From Moniliella sp. 'wahieum' (taxonomy: Eukaryota; Basidiomycota; Moniliellomycetes; Moniliellales; Moniliellaceae), in the NCBI GenBank assembly GCA_003971905.1, contig RSEE01000052.1:372001-436000 (forward strand): 64,000 nucleotides of DNA. Reading direction: 5' to 3'. This document shows, one piece after another, positions 1 through 12,718 of the stretch. Within the stretch, counting starts at the first letter, position 1. Every line of letters begins with the position of its first letter. The translations under genes were made by a program, and so were the position numbers. The notes beneath the pieces are model-generated. The model did not search any database, was not told where the DNA came from, and was given only the letters and a program-made list of their open reading frames with translations.

Positions 1-1000
1 GCTTCATCATGCAGACACCACCCACGGAGGTGAGCATAGCGCCTATACGAAGAGCATTACAACAGCAAGAATCCCGCTCAGGCAGCGCCAAAAGCTGTGT
101 AGAGTAAAAGGCGTTGAGGATGCTATTTCTAAGCAGCCTGTGGCATTGAGAGACCCCTGAGGCTCAGGCCTGAGGATATACTCATAACTCAGGCAACTCT
201 CCAGTTATATCATTACTCAGTTTCCGTCGTAGTGTTCATAATACCCTTTCCAGAGCTTAAGGATTGATACCTGAACAAAGAAACGCTGCAGTGCCTATAT
301 CAATCCGAACACTACTTTCCCTTTCTCTGGTCGAAATGCCACATGATATCGATTCCACGTACTCAAAGTTCCAGCTAGATCAGTCGAAACCTCGTTAGGG
401 AGCTAGGGCTTCTAAAAAATGGGCTGTCACATTTGCTAGACACATCCGATAATAGGGCCCGGTGTCACTTCTTATCGCGTTTGGGACCTGAGAGATCAAT
501 GGGGCCCCAGGCGGCCGAAAGTAAGTGCTGATCGGATCGTTGTATGCGTCCTACTATAACAGTTCTATCTATGCGGTTGTTCTTCTGCCTAAAAGGTGTC
601 AGGACTGTGGTGGAACCCGCGGTGAATGGGCGAAACTCATGTTGATATCCGTCGTAGGACCGCAGAGGCTCCCACAGTCACTTGTGAGTCAGCTCATTTT
701 TTTCCGCTCCTTCATAGTTCATATCTGTTTTTTTCCGGACTCTTCAAGCGCAGATGCCCCTGCTCTTCGTCCTTAATACCGTCGTTCAGTATACTAGTAG
801 TGTAGGAAGACCGGAACCACTGATTGAAGCTTGAGGAGCTGTGACATGTGAGGGTTCCTCTGGCATGTGGCTTATATTCCCAGGATACGATAATGAATGG
901 TCGGGGCTTGGCTTTTGAAGCACAAGGGTACTAGTAGTAGTAGTTAGAGAGAGGACTGTCCACATATTGCAGCGTTTCGATGCTAAACACTTTGTTGGAT

Positions 1001-1019
1001 GAGTACTGAGTACTGAGTA
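1001..1019. repeat. Heptad palindrome array, AGTACT+G
   Basis: The hexamer palindrome AGTACT followed by G is repeated about two and a half times with a 7-bp period. It is one of many intergenic arrays of the same form with different hexamers. Confidence 0.7.
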
Positions 1020-1682
1020 TATAATATGGGATGCATATGTGTGTGATATTATATGCGAAAAAGAGGCAAAAGGAGACGTGTACTATCGAAGAACTCCAGT
1101 TGGCTCAGCCAGAGTATGTGTGTTGACCTATAACGAGCCGTCGGAATTGATGAATTTTAACCAGAGTACTTACTAGTTAGGTCTGGGGGCATCGGCATAC
1201 CTAATATATGGGAGGTCGAAGGATAGGCACACAGGCCACACACAGTGAGTGCACAGGAGAGAAAGGAGGGAGCAGGGGGTGTAGGCATGCTGGCACGATA
1301 CCCGCAGCGGGGAATCCGGTGGAAGCGGAAGGACCCTGATCTTATCGGCTGCCAAGATTGTTTTGGACGACTACGGTGCGGGGTGGTTGGGTTGCATGTT
1401 GAAGGCGAAGAGCGGAGAAGAAGTGAGACGCATGCCAACCATGGCTCCCAGGAGAGAGTGCATGTGTGGGCACGTATATTGTGTGAGACTCATCTCATTA
1501 CCTTGGGTTGATGCGCTGTTGGAGCGACGAGCGATAGGGAGTATCTGGACTCAGACTAGTGTGTGTAGAGGACCGAGCGAAGACTCGGGACGTCTGTAGT
1601 AGGCCCAGTGGCATGTCTCTAGTTCCTGGTCACTGCATGTACCTGCCCCCCCCTGCCGTGTGCACCTGGGCAGTGTCATCGG

Positions 1683-1713
1683 CACCTGTCACCGGTCACC
1701 GGTCACCTGTCAG
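1683..1713. repeat. Heptad palindrome array, ACCGGT+C
   Basis: Four consecutive 7-bp units, CACCTGT, CACCGGT, CACCGGT and CACCTGT. The two central copies are the perfect palindrome ACCGGT plus one C. Confidence 0.8.
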
Positions 1714-1823
1714 CCGTGCCAGCGTGGGGTGGCATGCCGTCTGTGTCACATGTCATGCACCATTGATCATCCATGTTCCACCTGCACACAGGCGCACTGC
1801 GCTAACCCCGCCTTGTGGGTGCG

Positions 1824-1860
1824 TGTCACATGTCACATGTCATGCATCATGCATCATGAA
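1824..1860. repeat. Heptad palindrome array, ACATGT then ATGCAT
   Basis: Five 7-bp units in a row. The first use ACATGT plus C and the later ones ATGCAT plus C, so the core palindrome changes in mid-array while the 7-bp period is kept. A partial copy of the same motifs lies at about 1743-1756. Confidence 0.8.
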
Positions 1861-2246
1861 CCACTAGCGTACTGCGGCCTGAGAATTACTCACAGTCTCA
1901 GTACTCGGGACGGAGCTACGACTTGTTACATGTTACAGCTTGCCGCGCCAGACAGACGGGCAAGCAGTATGCGGGGCAGCTGGTGTGTTCCTCTCTGCTT
2001 CCTCTGAGGCCTCACCACTCCCAGCACTTGGCCAAGCCAAAAGCCATTTCATTGCACACTACTGTGCCTCTCTATGTAACATGCACTCATTTAAGAAGGG
2101 CCAGCCATCCGCGCATCTCTTTTTCCAGCCTCCATCCTCCCTCCCTCCCCCTCCCCCCCCCCACCCCCCCTTCCCTCTTCCTCTTCCCTCACGTTCTTTG
2201 CCCCCCACGGTCTTTGCCTATCTTCTCTCCCCCACCCCCCACCAGA

Positions 2247-4316
2247 ATGCTTACACGATGCGTTCTCCTCCTGGCTGCCTCCTCGGTCGCCCTGGGCGCC
2301 CGTGTGCTCGGTGGCGCTAAGATCCACCCGGGCGCGTACAAGTACATCACCCCTACCACTGAAGCCCACAATCAGTACAATATGGAGTTCACCATCTACC
2401 TTCCCTCGGGCGACGATGCTGGCCTGGACAAAAAGATGCACGAAATCTCTCTCAACCGTAACCTGCCCTGGCTGACGGACGAAGAGTTGGGCAAGTACGT
2501 GCGCCCCAAGCCGCACCACATCCAGGCCGTGCAGAAGCACCTCGAGGCACATGGTGTCTCGGGCAATTCATTGGTTTGGTCGCCCCACCAGGATCAAGTC
2601 AAAGTCAGACGACGGCCAAGACGGTCAAGGCCATGTTCCCCGGCACCAAACTGCACCTGTACAAGTTCCGTGGCACTACTCACACACTCAAGTCCCACGC
2701 TGTCCACATCCCCGACCACCTCGATGAGGCCGTGGCCCATGTCTCCCACCTGGCCGACTTCCCCATCACGCGCCGCTCGGTCGTTCGCGCTCCCGAGCAC
2801 CTCCAGACCAACAAACGTGCCGACCTGGCGGACCCCACTAGGCCCAGTAAGCACAGCAAACGCATCACTAGTGCCAACGGTGTTGTTCCTCGCAAGGCAC
2901 CAGGGAAGCCTCATCCGGGGCCCAGCGCAAGTGTCAACGCGACTGGCAACAGGGGAACTTCGGATCCAAACAGAACCTCACCCTTGAACTGACTGGATGT
3001 TCCGAGCAATTCATTCCGGCTGACTGCCTGCGTCACTACTATGGCACGTACGATTACACGAAGAACCTCACGGTCGACACCTATGACGGTTCACCTGATG
3101 TCACCATCTTTGGTTACCTTGGCCATAATGCCAACCAACAGGACCTGACGACGTATCTTAAATGTTCCGTCCCGAGGCGGCTGGTTACCAGATTCCGATT
3201 CAGGACATCTACGGTGCTTCCACCAATATGTCGAAACCCACGAGCGAAGCGCAGACGGACATTCAGCTGGGTACGTGGTATTACTTGTTCTTGGTTCCCA
3301 TCATTCGTACACATCCTGACTTGGCTCTTTTCCCTTCTTTTTTTCTCCCCCGGTTTTCTCCCATTGTAGTCGTCGGCCAGTCCTGGCCCCTTCGGACCAA
3401 CTACGTCAACGTTGGCCCGGCCAACAATCCGCAAGACATTTCCTCCAGGCCTTTGACTGGCTGCTCTACGAGGGCGGCTCGACGCAGCGGCCTGGCGTGG
3501 TATCCATTTCCTACACGTCGAACGAACACGGCATGACCGCTTCGGGTGCTCAGACCATGTGCAATGCGGCTAAGAAATTGTCGGCTTTGGGAACGACAAT
3601 CGCCGTGTCAAGCGGGGATCATGGCACGGCGGGCTTTGGGCCCGCGGCGAGGGAGTGTGTGCGGCCGATGGGGGCCAGCATCCATTGTGCCGCTTTACCC
3701 TGTTACATGCCCCTACGTTCTGGCTGGGGGGCCAACCGTGGGTTTAACGGGATTGCCGAGGGTGAAGTCATGACCAATGTCAGCCATCTTCCTGGAGGCC
3801 AGATGTTGGGCTTTTCTCGGGGGCCGGCCGTTCCAACATCTTCCCCCTGACGCAAGCAAAGTATCAGAACAACTTGTGCGCCAACTGCAGCCTCGCATCG
3901 CTTCCTCTCCCGCCGAACCTTCCTACATGTACAACCAGAGTGGCCGTGTCTACCCCGATCTGACCATGAACGGCTGGTGGGCCGATATCGTTGGGCGGGA
4001 TGGTGAATGGGATCGGAGGCACGTCTGCCTCGACGCCCACCACGGCTGCCATCTTGTCGCTGATAAACGATGCGCTGATACGCAAGGGCAAGTCGCGTCT
4101 TGGCTGGGTGCACCCTATGCTCTACTCGCCTAAAATACGCACTAAAGTCTTCCATGACATTCAGCCGGCGGCTCCTTTGGTTGCATCCCCAACCCGACCC
4201 CCCATGATTGGGGGGTGATGTATGTTGGGACTAGGGCCCTTCCGGGGTACGACGCTTCGGCAGGCTTGGGCTCATTCCGGTTCAAGCCGCTAGCCCGCGC
4301 TTTGGGGGCTTTGTGA
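2247..4316 (+). CDS. Secreted S53 family peptidase (sedolisin / tripeptidyl-peptidase type)
   Basis: A serine-carboxyl endopeptidase or tripeptidyl peptidase, probably secreted or vacuolar and active at acid pH. The product starts MLTRCVLLLAASSVALG, a good signal peptide, followed by a prodomain of about 200 residues. The catalytic set is visible: Glu and Asp in EAQTDIQ (about 3246-3266), the oxyanion Asp in SSGDHGTAG (about 3613-3640), and the nucleophile Ser in GGTSASTP (about 4015-4035). The C-terminal calcium-site pattern (FHDI, then GYDASAGLGS) ends shortly before the TGA at 4314-4316. One intron lies at about 3271-3368. The frame slips several times, first near 2590, while conserved sequence continues on each side. 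Substrate class and cellular site are inferred from the family; the exact subgroup is not resolved. Confidence 0.88.
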
Positions 4317-5187
4317 ACTCATCACACCGGTTTCGTCTAAGGTGGCACATGTCATCTGCCAGTGTAGCCGTGGGGGGTTATACGAGCTGCTGATTCCCAA
4401 AGCGGGTTTGCGAATGGTACGCTCTTTCCTGTGTCAATCAGCATATATGCTCCGGTATATACTTGATCCGTTCACCTTCCTCTTCGCCCCTTGTTATTGT
4501 CAGAGAGCGAGGGCAGGTGAAAGACGGTTCGATGTTATACAGCCGTTTTCCAATTTATACATGTTGAGATATTCTCTCTTCTCTATTCTGTTGTGATTGT
4601 CGATTTTTGACTCAGGGATTGGAACGGGAACTGTAACGACGCGTAAACGTTCTGACCTGGGAGACACTTAGTCTCTAAAGCACAGAACAGTTAGCGACGA
4701 GTGGTAATGAAGTCACGAAGTGAGCGAGAGAGAAGGGAAGGGAAGGAGAGGTAGTGGCGAAATCTAAGTAAGGTCAGTTGCTTTCCCAACTACTAATCAT
4801 GCCAGCCACCGTGTGTTGGGGGGCCGACTGGGCGACAGAACCCAGAAGACTGAAGCCAAGACTACTGAAGCTGAGACTGAAAATCCCAAAGACTGGGAAC
4901 TGCGGAGCTCTAAACACTGAGCTGTGATAAGCTGGAGCTGAAAGAAGGATATAACTGAATGGAAGGCAAGATGAAGGGGGAGTAGAGGGGGAAAATCAGA
5001 GGAGTTGCTTGCTGGATTGATCGAAGTGACAAAGGAGATGGAGACACCAATAACGGATCTCTCATCGTCGGGGGGAGAGCCACAGTCCATTCCATATGTG
5101 TAGCCAGGGACTAATATTAAAGAGAAACAACGCAGTAGATAGAGAACGGGGAAAGAGAAGAATGTGTGGAGGAGACAAGGTGTCCAC

Positions 5188-5373
5188 GTCGGGGCTAAGG
5201 CGAGGGAGACCAGGATCGGACTAGGCCAAGGGGTGTAGTAATCGTTCGTGGGAAGAAGCAAGAACAGAGGACATGGTGCGAAGTGGAAGGAACAGGGAAG
5301 GAGCGAGACGCTCGAGACGAAGAATTTGGAAATGGGAGCGAGATCAGCCAAACTATGACACAAGGACTTATGG
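5188..5373. repeat. Copy A of an imperfect direct duplication
   Basis: This segment and 5706-5962 share the opening GTCGGGGCTAA, an AGACCAG block, and then about 140 bp (5230-5373 against 5815-5962). The long block has TTCGTGG-GAAGAAGCAAGA, GCGAGACGCT and TTGGAAATGGGAGCGAGA in the same order. By eye the core matches at roughly 80%. Copy A lacks the palindrome arrays found in copy B. Confidence 0.75.
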
Positions 5374-5705
5374 AAAGGAAACAGTCCACACCGGAGAGGT
5401 CCTCGGCGGTGGTGGTTTCACGATCGCGGTGCACTTCGGACTTCATTAGCCCCGAGGCTCCGCGGGCCCCGTGGACTGCTGATGCGCGCATAATACTACC
5501 AGCGAAACCAACGACTAGTAGCTTCTCCTGTAACATATGTAGCCCTTATTGTCCTGTTCCTACCACCAACGCCTATCTCTCGCCCGCAATCGATCGCCTA
5601 CGCTACTGTCCTAAACCGTGTGATGGAAGTAGGAGGAGGAGAGAATATCAACAGGCAAGGGGCGACTGTGGTCGCCGACCCTATATTACGTGGGGTTCTG
5701 TCACA

Positions 5706-5962
5706 GTCGGGGCTAAAAGGCCCTAAGACGAAACCGGTGACCGGTGACCGACGAGCGGTGGAGTTGACGTTGAAGCTTGAAGCTTGAAGCTCTTGAAGGC
5801 AGACCAGAGTCGAGAGGAAGGTGACAATTGTTCGTGGGGAAGAAGCAAGAGCAGAAGATATGATGCGGAGCGGAAGAAACAGGGAAAGCCAAGCAGAGCG
5901 AGACGCTGGGGACGAACAAATTGGAAATGGGAGCGAGAGCAGCCAAATTACGGCAGGGTCTA
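5706..5962. repeat. Copy B of the duplication, carrying extra palindrome arrays
   Basis: This matches 5188-5373 at both ends, but between GTCGGGGCTAA and the AGACCAG block it contains about 80 extra bases (roughly 5717-5797). The extra bases include an ACCGGT+G array (5733-5750) and an AAGCTT+G array (5771-5797). I see no terminal inverted repeats, target-site duplication or coding capacity, so no transposon class is assigned. Confidence 0.7.
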
Positions 5963-6494
5963 TGGCCGCTTTGGATACCGACATGGCACAACCGGTCTAC
6001 GGCCGTGACTGCGAGGGGTTGGGAGCGAGAGTTCTGTTAGGATGTCGGATAGAGAGCATCGATCGTGCCTGTATACTCCCGGCATAGCCGGGCCATATTC
6101 CTGTATTTAGCTTAATTGTGCGCCTGTGGGAGCAGGATTTGATGAGGTGCGAGGAAGGCGAAGAATGCACGTAGGTTCAGCCCGGCACGCCTTCCCGCCT
6201 TAGACCATGGCACTCCTGCATCATGATAGGCTTCAAGTTAGCTTCACGCTTTTGTGAGGCTAAGCGCTAAGCCGCTAAGGTCTCAGCATCTCAGGCCTTA
6301 ATAATAGGCCCTTAGGCCTTAGGCCTTATCGATTTTCGATTATCGATTAGATCGATTATCATACAATCTCAGATCTTGTGTGGACGGAGTTGGGGGGGGC
6401 TTGGCCCTCTGGTCTGGCGCGTTCAGAACGTTGTTGAACGTGTTGAACGCGTTGGATACTTCATCGATGGTCGATCGAGATGATCAATTACCGG

Positions 6495-6525
6495 TTACTA
6501 GTTACTAGTTACTATAGTTACTAGT
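6495..6525. repeat. Heptad palindrome array, ACTAGT+T
   Basis: ACTAGT plus T is repeated with a 7-bp period, with one unit altered to ACTATAGT. It is followed directly by GATAATCGATAATC, another near-palindrome. Confidence 0.8.
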
Positions 6526-6860
6526 GATAATCGATAATCACTTTGATCACTAATCATTAATCATGCATCATGCACCTAGTCACTTTAACCACACACGCTG
6601 TATCTCTATAGAAGTGGGAACCGTGGCTAAAAGCGCAAAGGTGGCGAAGAAGGCCGGTGGCTAAGGTGGCGATGGTGGAACGGTGTGGCTTGCGACGCAG
6701 CACCCAGGGGCACTAAGCTGGGTGACCGGTGTACCGGGCTGTAGGCCCGCTGGTCTCCTCGTCTATTAGAGGGCTTCAAGCTTACCGGATAACCGGTAAC
6801 TAGAACTACGAGAGTAACTCGTAGATGGCTATTGTTCTGCTTATAAGATCTAAGTATAAT

Positions 6861-6922
6861 AGTCACTAGTCACTAGTCAAAATGTTCAACGTTCACTAGT
6901 CACTAGTCACTAGTCACTAGTC
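6861..6922. repeat. Heptad palindrome array, ACTAGT+C, in two blocks
   Basis: AGTCACT repeats occupy 6861-6878 and 6893-6922 and amount to the palindrome ACTAGT plus C with a 7-bp period. The two blocks are separated by AAAATGTTCAACGTT. This is the longest ACTAGT array in the window. Confidence 0.85.
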
Positions 6923-7192
6923 GCTGAACACAGTCTCACTCTGAAAGAATCGGGCTCTGAAGGATCTGAGATCTGAAGCCCGATGAGATCGATGATCGAT
7001 GAGTTGATGAGGCCGATGAGAGGTCGATGATCGATGAGGGCAAAATGCACCTGCAGGACGATCGATGGGTGAGGACGAGTAGTCGCGATCACCTCGATCA
7101 CCGGGGAGAGTATAGACCGGGGTTGTCCGTTAACATGTAGCAGTGGGGAGGATAGCCACTAGTTACTAATTCGATAACCGGAAACCTTTGAT

Positions 7193-7218
7193 CTTCAAGC
7201 TTCAAGCTTCTCAAGCTT
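7193..7218. repeat. Heptad palindrome array, AAGCTT+C
   Basis: TTCAAGC units form AAGCTT plus C with a 7-bp period. Related arrays lie at 5771-5797 and 38146-38172. Confidence 0.8.
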
Positions 7219-8046
7219 TCCTGCCATATACGAGTGTAGCCAGCCACTATTACTGTCACAAGTCACCCATGTCACCATTAAGTGGTAAACACACACCTGT
7301 AAACACACTTGTCGCTCTACTATTTATCACAAGCGTCACGCGTCCGCGTCACCCCGACGGCCACAGTACACAGACAGCGACCGAGTAGTCACGGTGACAG
7401 TAGTAGTTAATCACTGTGACGACCGCCAGTACTGTTCAAGCAAAACTACTCAGTTACTGAGTGTACACATTACCTCAAGCTTCAAGCTGCTCTGTATGGC
7501 CCTTTCAGGCTGCGGCCAGCTGAGGCGCTGAGGCTGGCTGCTGAAAGTCTGGGATCTTGGATATTGAGCGCATTGAATATTGAGCCAGCGTCTCACAAGC
7601 TACACGCGTCGATGACACGATTATGACAAGCGCTTGAAGCGTAAAGCTTGAACAGCCTTTTGGGGGCTGTGCCTAACGCGTAAACGCCGCAGCAGTCGTT
7701 CTCATCAGCATCAGCTCTCTCAGCTCAGTCACGGGCCAGCTCCAGCTTCCACCTTCAAGCCACGCTCTTTCGTGACGCTGATTGAAACTTCCTTGAAGCA
7801 TCAACTAGGCTTCTCCGGGCGCTTTTTGTGTTGGAATTGAGTTTGGCTCTTGCTTGCGACAGAGCAACCCCCTCGACGCCCTCCCTTCTGTGGAAGAATC
7901 GCCTCCTTCGCCTGAGGTCTTGGACTTTTTGCTCTTGATCTCGTCCTTCCATCGCCACCCCCTACACCCCCTACACCCTCTATTATTTCCCTACGCCCCT
8001 ACGTCCCTCTAATCCCCTTACACCCTCAACACCCATCGAAGCCACC

Positions 8047-11000
8047 ATGAACGCCCACCGCTCCGCCCACTCCCTCGACCAGACCTTCCAACCACTTCCT
8101 GACGAAGCTCGGGCTATGATGGGGTATTGCCCGGTGCATCTAACGCGTCTACCGACCCAGCCTTGCTTGCTCCATCACGGGCGCCGCATGAAGCTGTAGC
8201 CGGCACAGACCAAAATGGTCCCGACTCCTGCAGCCACGCCGCAAGAAACGAAATCGGTTGACGCTCAGTTGTACCCATTGTCGGTATGTGTTGCAGTTCG
8301 ATGATTCTTTCGCCACTTTTTACTAATTCCTTATACGGTCTCTGTGGCGTACCTTTGGTTTCCACTACTCCAGGGAGCGCAAGATCAAATGTTCCCGATC
8401 CGTACCCTGTGACCAGTGCAGCAAGCGCGGCGACGCGGACACCTGCCGCATTGTTCCTTTTAAGAATCACATTGTCTTCCCGCTCTTTGAGGTGGACGAG
8501 TGCCGGGAGTATCCAGCCGATGTTCGCCCTGAGGCTCCTCTTCAACACCCCGGGCAGCATGGGTACGAGCAAACAGGGTTTGGACCCAGGCATCCCCCTC
8601 AGGAGCGTGGGTCTCATCATTCGTACCTCCCCTATCACAACCGCTTGACCAATTCTGATTACCTGCATCAGGCACCCCCACCATCCGTTAGTTCCGGCGG
8701 TCAAGACCGCTGGTTCGAGTCGTCACGACCCATTCAAACTCAAGTTGATTCAGTGGATTCGTGGAACCCACCCGAGAGCGCCCCTTTTCCCGGGGACAAC
8801 AGCTCGTCATCCGCGACTGTTTCCCCCCGTACCCATTCTTCATTTGCAGATCACAGCCAACAGTGGGCCTCGCCAATAGCGACACAAGAACGCTCTTCGG
8901 TGCGCCACGACTTTCCTTCAAGCTCGTCTATGATCCCTGCGGTACAAGCATATCCTCCTCCCCCACAACCATCCGGACAGGTGCCCTTGTCTGAGCGCAT
9001 GGACGAGTTGGCTTGGGCCCATGCGCGCATCGCTCAGTTGGAGAAACACGTTGCCTCCTTAACCGTTGAGTTGGATGAAGTGCAGACGCGGTCAGAGGCG
9101 CAAGCCGAAGAAAGGATCCCATCCCTCACTTACCTTCTGTCCCGTACGGGCTTGAACAACTACCAGATGGCTTCGCGTGGGCGACCTCGCAAGCCCCACG
9201 CTCCACGTTTGGCCCCAAACAGTCAAGCAACTGACGTGGATAATGCGGCGACAGTCTTGGAAGGGTTGGCTCTGGGAGGAGCACAGCACACTCGTCCTGA
9301 TCGGGCCAATCGCTCCGTAGGAAGCAGGGCGATTCATCGCGTGCCTGAGGATCCATCTACCATTTCAACCGAGCGATTGCTCCCACACGGATCGGCGTCT
9401 GAATGTTTAATCACTAACTGCCCAGAGTGCTCGGAGCACCGCCAGGCCGTCGCAAACGCCAGTATGAACCCTTCTCTAAATGCAACGGATATTCTCGACC
9501 CGCGACGGATTGATCCTTTCGGTCCGCTAACGGGAGAGCCGCCTCCAGTGCCTACAACAACGGGAATGGGCCAAAACTATGTATCGGCCCAGCTTCCAGC
9601 TTCTACATCTTCCCACGCGGGTCTTCGGGCCAGCTAGACAACTATCGTGATGACGAGGAGGAGTCCAGCGGGGGGTCTAGCTCAACCAGTCCCAGGGGCG
9701 TCTCGGAGCATAGGGATCACAAAGTGCCTCCGTACGGCGCTTATGCTCAATCCGCCAAATTGGCAGTGCAAAATCGTGGTCTATTTCGCCTCAAGCAAGG
9801 ACCCGACACACTTTTGGGATGGGGTATGGGATGGGCTCTTGGCTCAGCCGAGGTTGCTGCTGAGTACAATACCATCACCCCTACTCCTCCGTTTCTTTGT
9901 CCGGGTGCACCCGAGCGCGAGTCAGTCTTGCGCAGTATCATCCGGTCCTTGCCCCCCAAAAATATTACGTTACAACTGATTGACGTTTATCGAACCAGAG
10001 TTTACTACCTCACTGGCCATGTGGTGCACGTCCCCTCGCTCCTGCGTGAGGTGGAGAGGTTTTATGATTTGCCTTCGGTGGAAATGCAAGCCCGCATCGT
10101 CAACCACCTCGATCCGGGTTGGCTGGCTCTCCTTTTGATGGTGCTGGTGCTGGCGATGCAATTCTATCCCAACCCCGGTCACGCGCCAGAACATTATGCC
10201 AACATAACTTTTCTATTTGACGGCCGCACAATCCACACGTGGTATTCTGCGTTCAAAACTGTGCTGTTGCTGGCGGGGTACATGGCGAGCAAGAGCGTCA
10301 CGGTTCTCCAAGCCATCCTACTGGCCGAGCTGTTCAGTGCTGAGAGCGATGAGGAACAGGCGGCGCTCCTTAAAATTGCCATCAGCACTGCGGTGAGTAT
10401 GGGCCTTCATCGGATGGGAGATCTCCACCGTCTCCCCCAACCGGGAGAAGCACCTGGTACGGTCATTCTTCGCGAGACCTACTACCGCATCTGGTGGACG
10501 CTTGTCTGGCGCGATTGGTGTGCTTCCGAGACAACGGGGATGTACACCATCCAGCGTAACACATTCAACACCCCTCTTCCGGGGAACTACAATGATGTGG
10601 ACTTGTGTCAAGTTCAGCTCCCCCCACCTCATCCTGATGAAGTTCATACGGAAATGTCTTTTGTGCTCTCCAAGCTCGCCTTCGCCGACATCGTTCGTCA
10701 AACCACCGATCTGCTCAACGATCGCGACTTGAGTGGACCACATAACGGATCCAGCCGCCGCCTTACGGCAGAAGATACAGGCCAACTTGACAAGCGATAT
10801 CGTGCTTTGCTTTCTAGTCTCCCTTCCTTCTTTTCCCGCGATGAGAATCGGGCGCAAGTAGAGTTGGGGTCGGATGTATCCGTACAGCGCTGGCTATTGC
10901 ATCAAGCCGTATTCTCCAAGTTGCTCCGTCTGCATCGTGTGGCGCTTTCGTCGGACCTCGAAGGGCGAGGGGTATGTGTCCGTCTTGCACGTTATATTCT

Positions 11001-12157
11001 TGCGATGCAGCGACAGCTGCGCTCCATCTCCTCCCGTACAATCGTCGATCGTCTCTGGTTCATCATTCTTCAATCATTCAACGCAGCTGTCGTGCTTCTC
11101 TTTGACCTCTTGTCTGCACCACCAGCAGACGAGAGAGAGAGAGAGCATGCACTTCGGGATGTTCAAGAAGCCATCAATGCACTTGATAGCGTACGCACGA
11201 CCTCGCCCTACACTGCTCGTTCGCTTTCTATCCTACGTGCCATGCAAGCTGCGGAGAAGTCACAGTGGGACTCGTGCCAGCGCCGCTCGTCTGACCCGTC
11301 GAACTCCCTCAAGCGGCGTCGGGGCCAGCAGACCAACGTTCTCGATCTTGCCCTTCGCATCAAGGAGCAATTGAGTCTTCCTCCAATAACCCTCCTCCTG
11401 CCGCTTCCCCCACTGCAAGCAGAGAAGAGCGCCCCCTCCGTCGAATTGGATGAAAGGCCTCCTCCTGAGAAAGTAGCCGCCCCGGTTTTCAGTGGGTATA
11501 CCGACCCTACCATTGTTTCTGGACTTATCTCGGGACGAGCTCCAGGAACAGTGCGGCTATGAAGGCGAAATCGGCTGGGCTGCCTCTTACGGCTGATTTC
11601 CCCTACCTTCTTCGTCCACCCCCTGGCGAAGGGCCTTTGGACCTGCCTGCTGTCGCACCCAATGGCTCCGATCTTTTCTCTTTGGCAGTGGGATCTCCAC
11701 CGTCCATGTTGGAATTCTCCAAACCCGGAACTTTGCCCACTCTTCCAGTCCAGTCCTTCGATCTGCCCGCATTTTTGCCTCGCATCAGAACCCCTCTGTG
11801 GTCTCCACCCACCCAGACTTGGGGCCAAATGCAGAGGTACCAATCCTTGGACACCGGACCTCACTCCCCGCATTGTCTTCCTCTGCAGTAACCGCCCGAT
11901 CGGCGGATGGACTGGTGCTTGACGTGACAGGAGGAGAAGCAAGGGAAGTCAGAACACCACCCCCCGCCGACCCCACCAAGGCAGATGCAGTCCTTCCACG
12001 CCAGACTCGATTCACTTTTGGAGTGGGTTCTGTCTGGATCAGCCCCCTTGCGCGTAGGATCCACCAACCAGCCACCCCTGGGCAACTGGCTCCACTGGCC
12101 TCCGAACAACAAATTACTGGAACCGCGCGCACCACCGGCTCTAGCAAGTGGAACTAA
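8047..12157 (+). CDS. Zn2Cys6 (fungal zinc-cluster) transcription factor
   Basis: A nuclear DNA-binding regulator. The cluster reads CTHCRERKIKC then SRSVPCDQC then SKRGDADTC, giving the Cys spacing 2-6-5-2-8. It is split by an intron (8284-8373) after the second Cys, with clear GTATGT and CAG ends. A coiled-coil-like stretch follows (ELAWAHARIAQLEKHVASL, about 9006-9062). The middle region (9700-11560) has the helical character of the fungal-specific regulatory domain, including YPNPG, a long AILLAELFSAESDEEQ helix, and MGLHRMGDL near 10400, a typical motif of that domain. Start 8047 sits in GCCACCATGA, a good context. The frame slips near 8110, 9605 and after 11560, so the C-terminus is uncertain. 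The target genes cannot be inferred. Confidence 0.85.
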
Positions 12158-12718
12158 GAGCTCACTGGCACTCGCTGCTCCCTACTCACGCTCAGAAACG
12201 TCTCCTACCTACCTCCCTCCCACCCATCAACCGGACAACGTTCCTCCGGTTTTGCCCTCTTCATCTCATCTGTTGCGTCAACCCACTTTGATTCTTGGTT
12301 CGCTCAAAGCCTTGAAGGGTTCCTGCATTCAAATTAGTGTTCCCAGTCGACCGCCTTTTCCCTCCATCTTGCTCACCTCGTTTTGGTCTTCGTTCTCGAT
12401 GCGTTGTTCGTTTTTGGTATGAACTCTGCTATTTCTCTGTCTTATGTCTGCTGCTGCGTTCCGCTCGGCTCTCTGGCGCTCAACACTTGATGCACCTTTG
12501 AATATGTTCTACTCGATGCTTTTAACTATGCTGATGGGATGGGGATTCACAAAGCCTGAGCTTGAAAGAGGACGTGCATGACGCGACGGTAGCGAGATTA
12601 GGGTAGAGGGTGGCGTGTCAAGCTAGGGAACAGGGAAAATATCGACAATCGCAGCGAAATGCAAAACAGAGATGTGGGTTTTTCTGTCCCTGATAATCCC
12701 CGGGCCACTCACAAATCA
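12158..12718. other. Interval between the zinc-cluster gene and tRNA-Ser
   Basis: Proline- and serine-rich open frames run on from the zinc-cluster gene to about 12420 and may belong to its C-terminus or 3' UTR. Beyond that I see nothing supportable until the tRNA. Confidence 0.4.

Larger units (their letters stand above)
1..2246. other. Gene-free upstream stretch with heptad repeats
   Basis: I see no convincing gene. The open frames here are short, overlap on both strands and show no recognisable family. The stretch contains three 7-bp-period palindrome arrays (near 1001-1019, 1683-1713 and 1824-1860). The last 120 bp (about 2120-2240) are a strong C/CT tract ending just before the sedolisin start codon, which fits a fungal core promoter and 5' leader. 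Confidence 0.6.
4317..8046. other. 3.7 kb gene-free, repeat-rich interval
   Basis: No gene was recognised on either strand. The stretch holds an imperfect direct duplication (5188-5373 and 5706-5962). It also has the densest set of 7-bp-period palindrome arrays in the window, at 5733-5797, 6300-6350, 6495-6525, 6555-6575, 6861-6925, 6960-7040 and 7193-7218. Base composition is visibly richer in A+T than in the flanking genes. The last 250 bp before 8047 are CT-rich and are the likely promoter of the Zn2Cys6 gene. Confidence 0.6.

Noticed and set aside
1923-2246. In-frame upstream extension of the sedolisin
   Set aside because: The extension is proline/serine low-complexity from the CT-rich leader. 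ATG 2247 gives a proper signal peptide.
5188-5962. The duplicated block as a transposon
   Set aside because: No terminal inverted repeats, target-site duplication, poly-A tail or coding capacity was visible.
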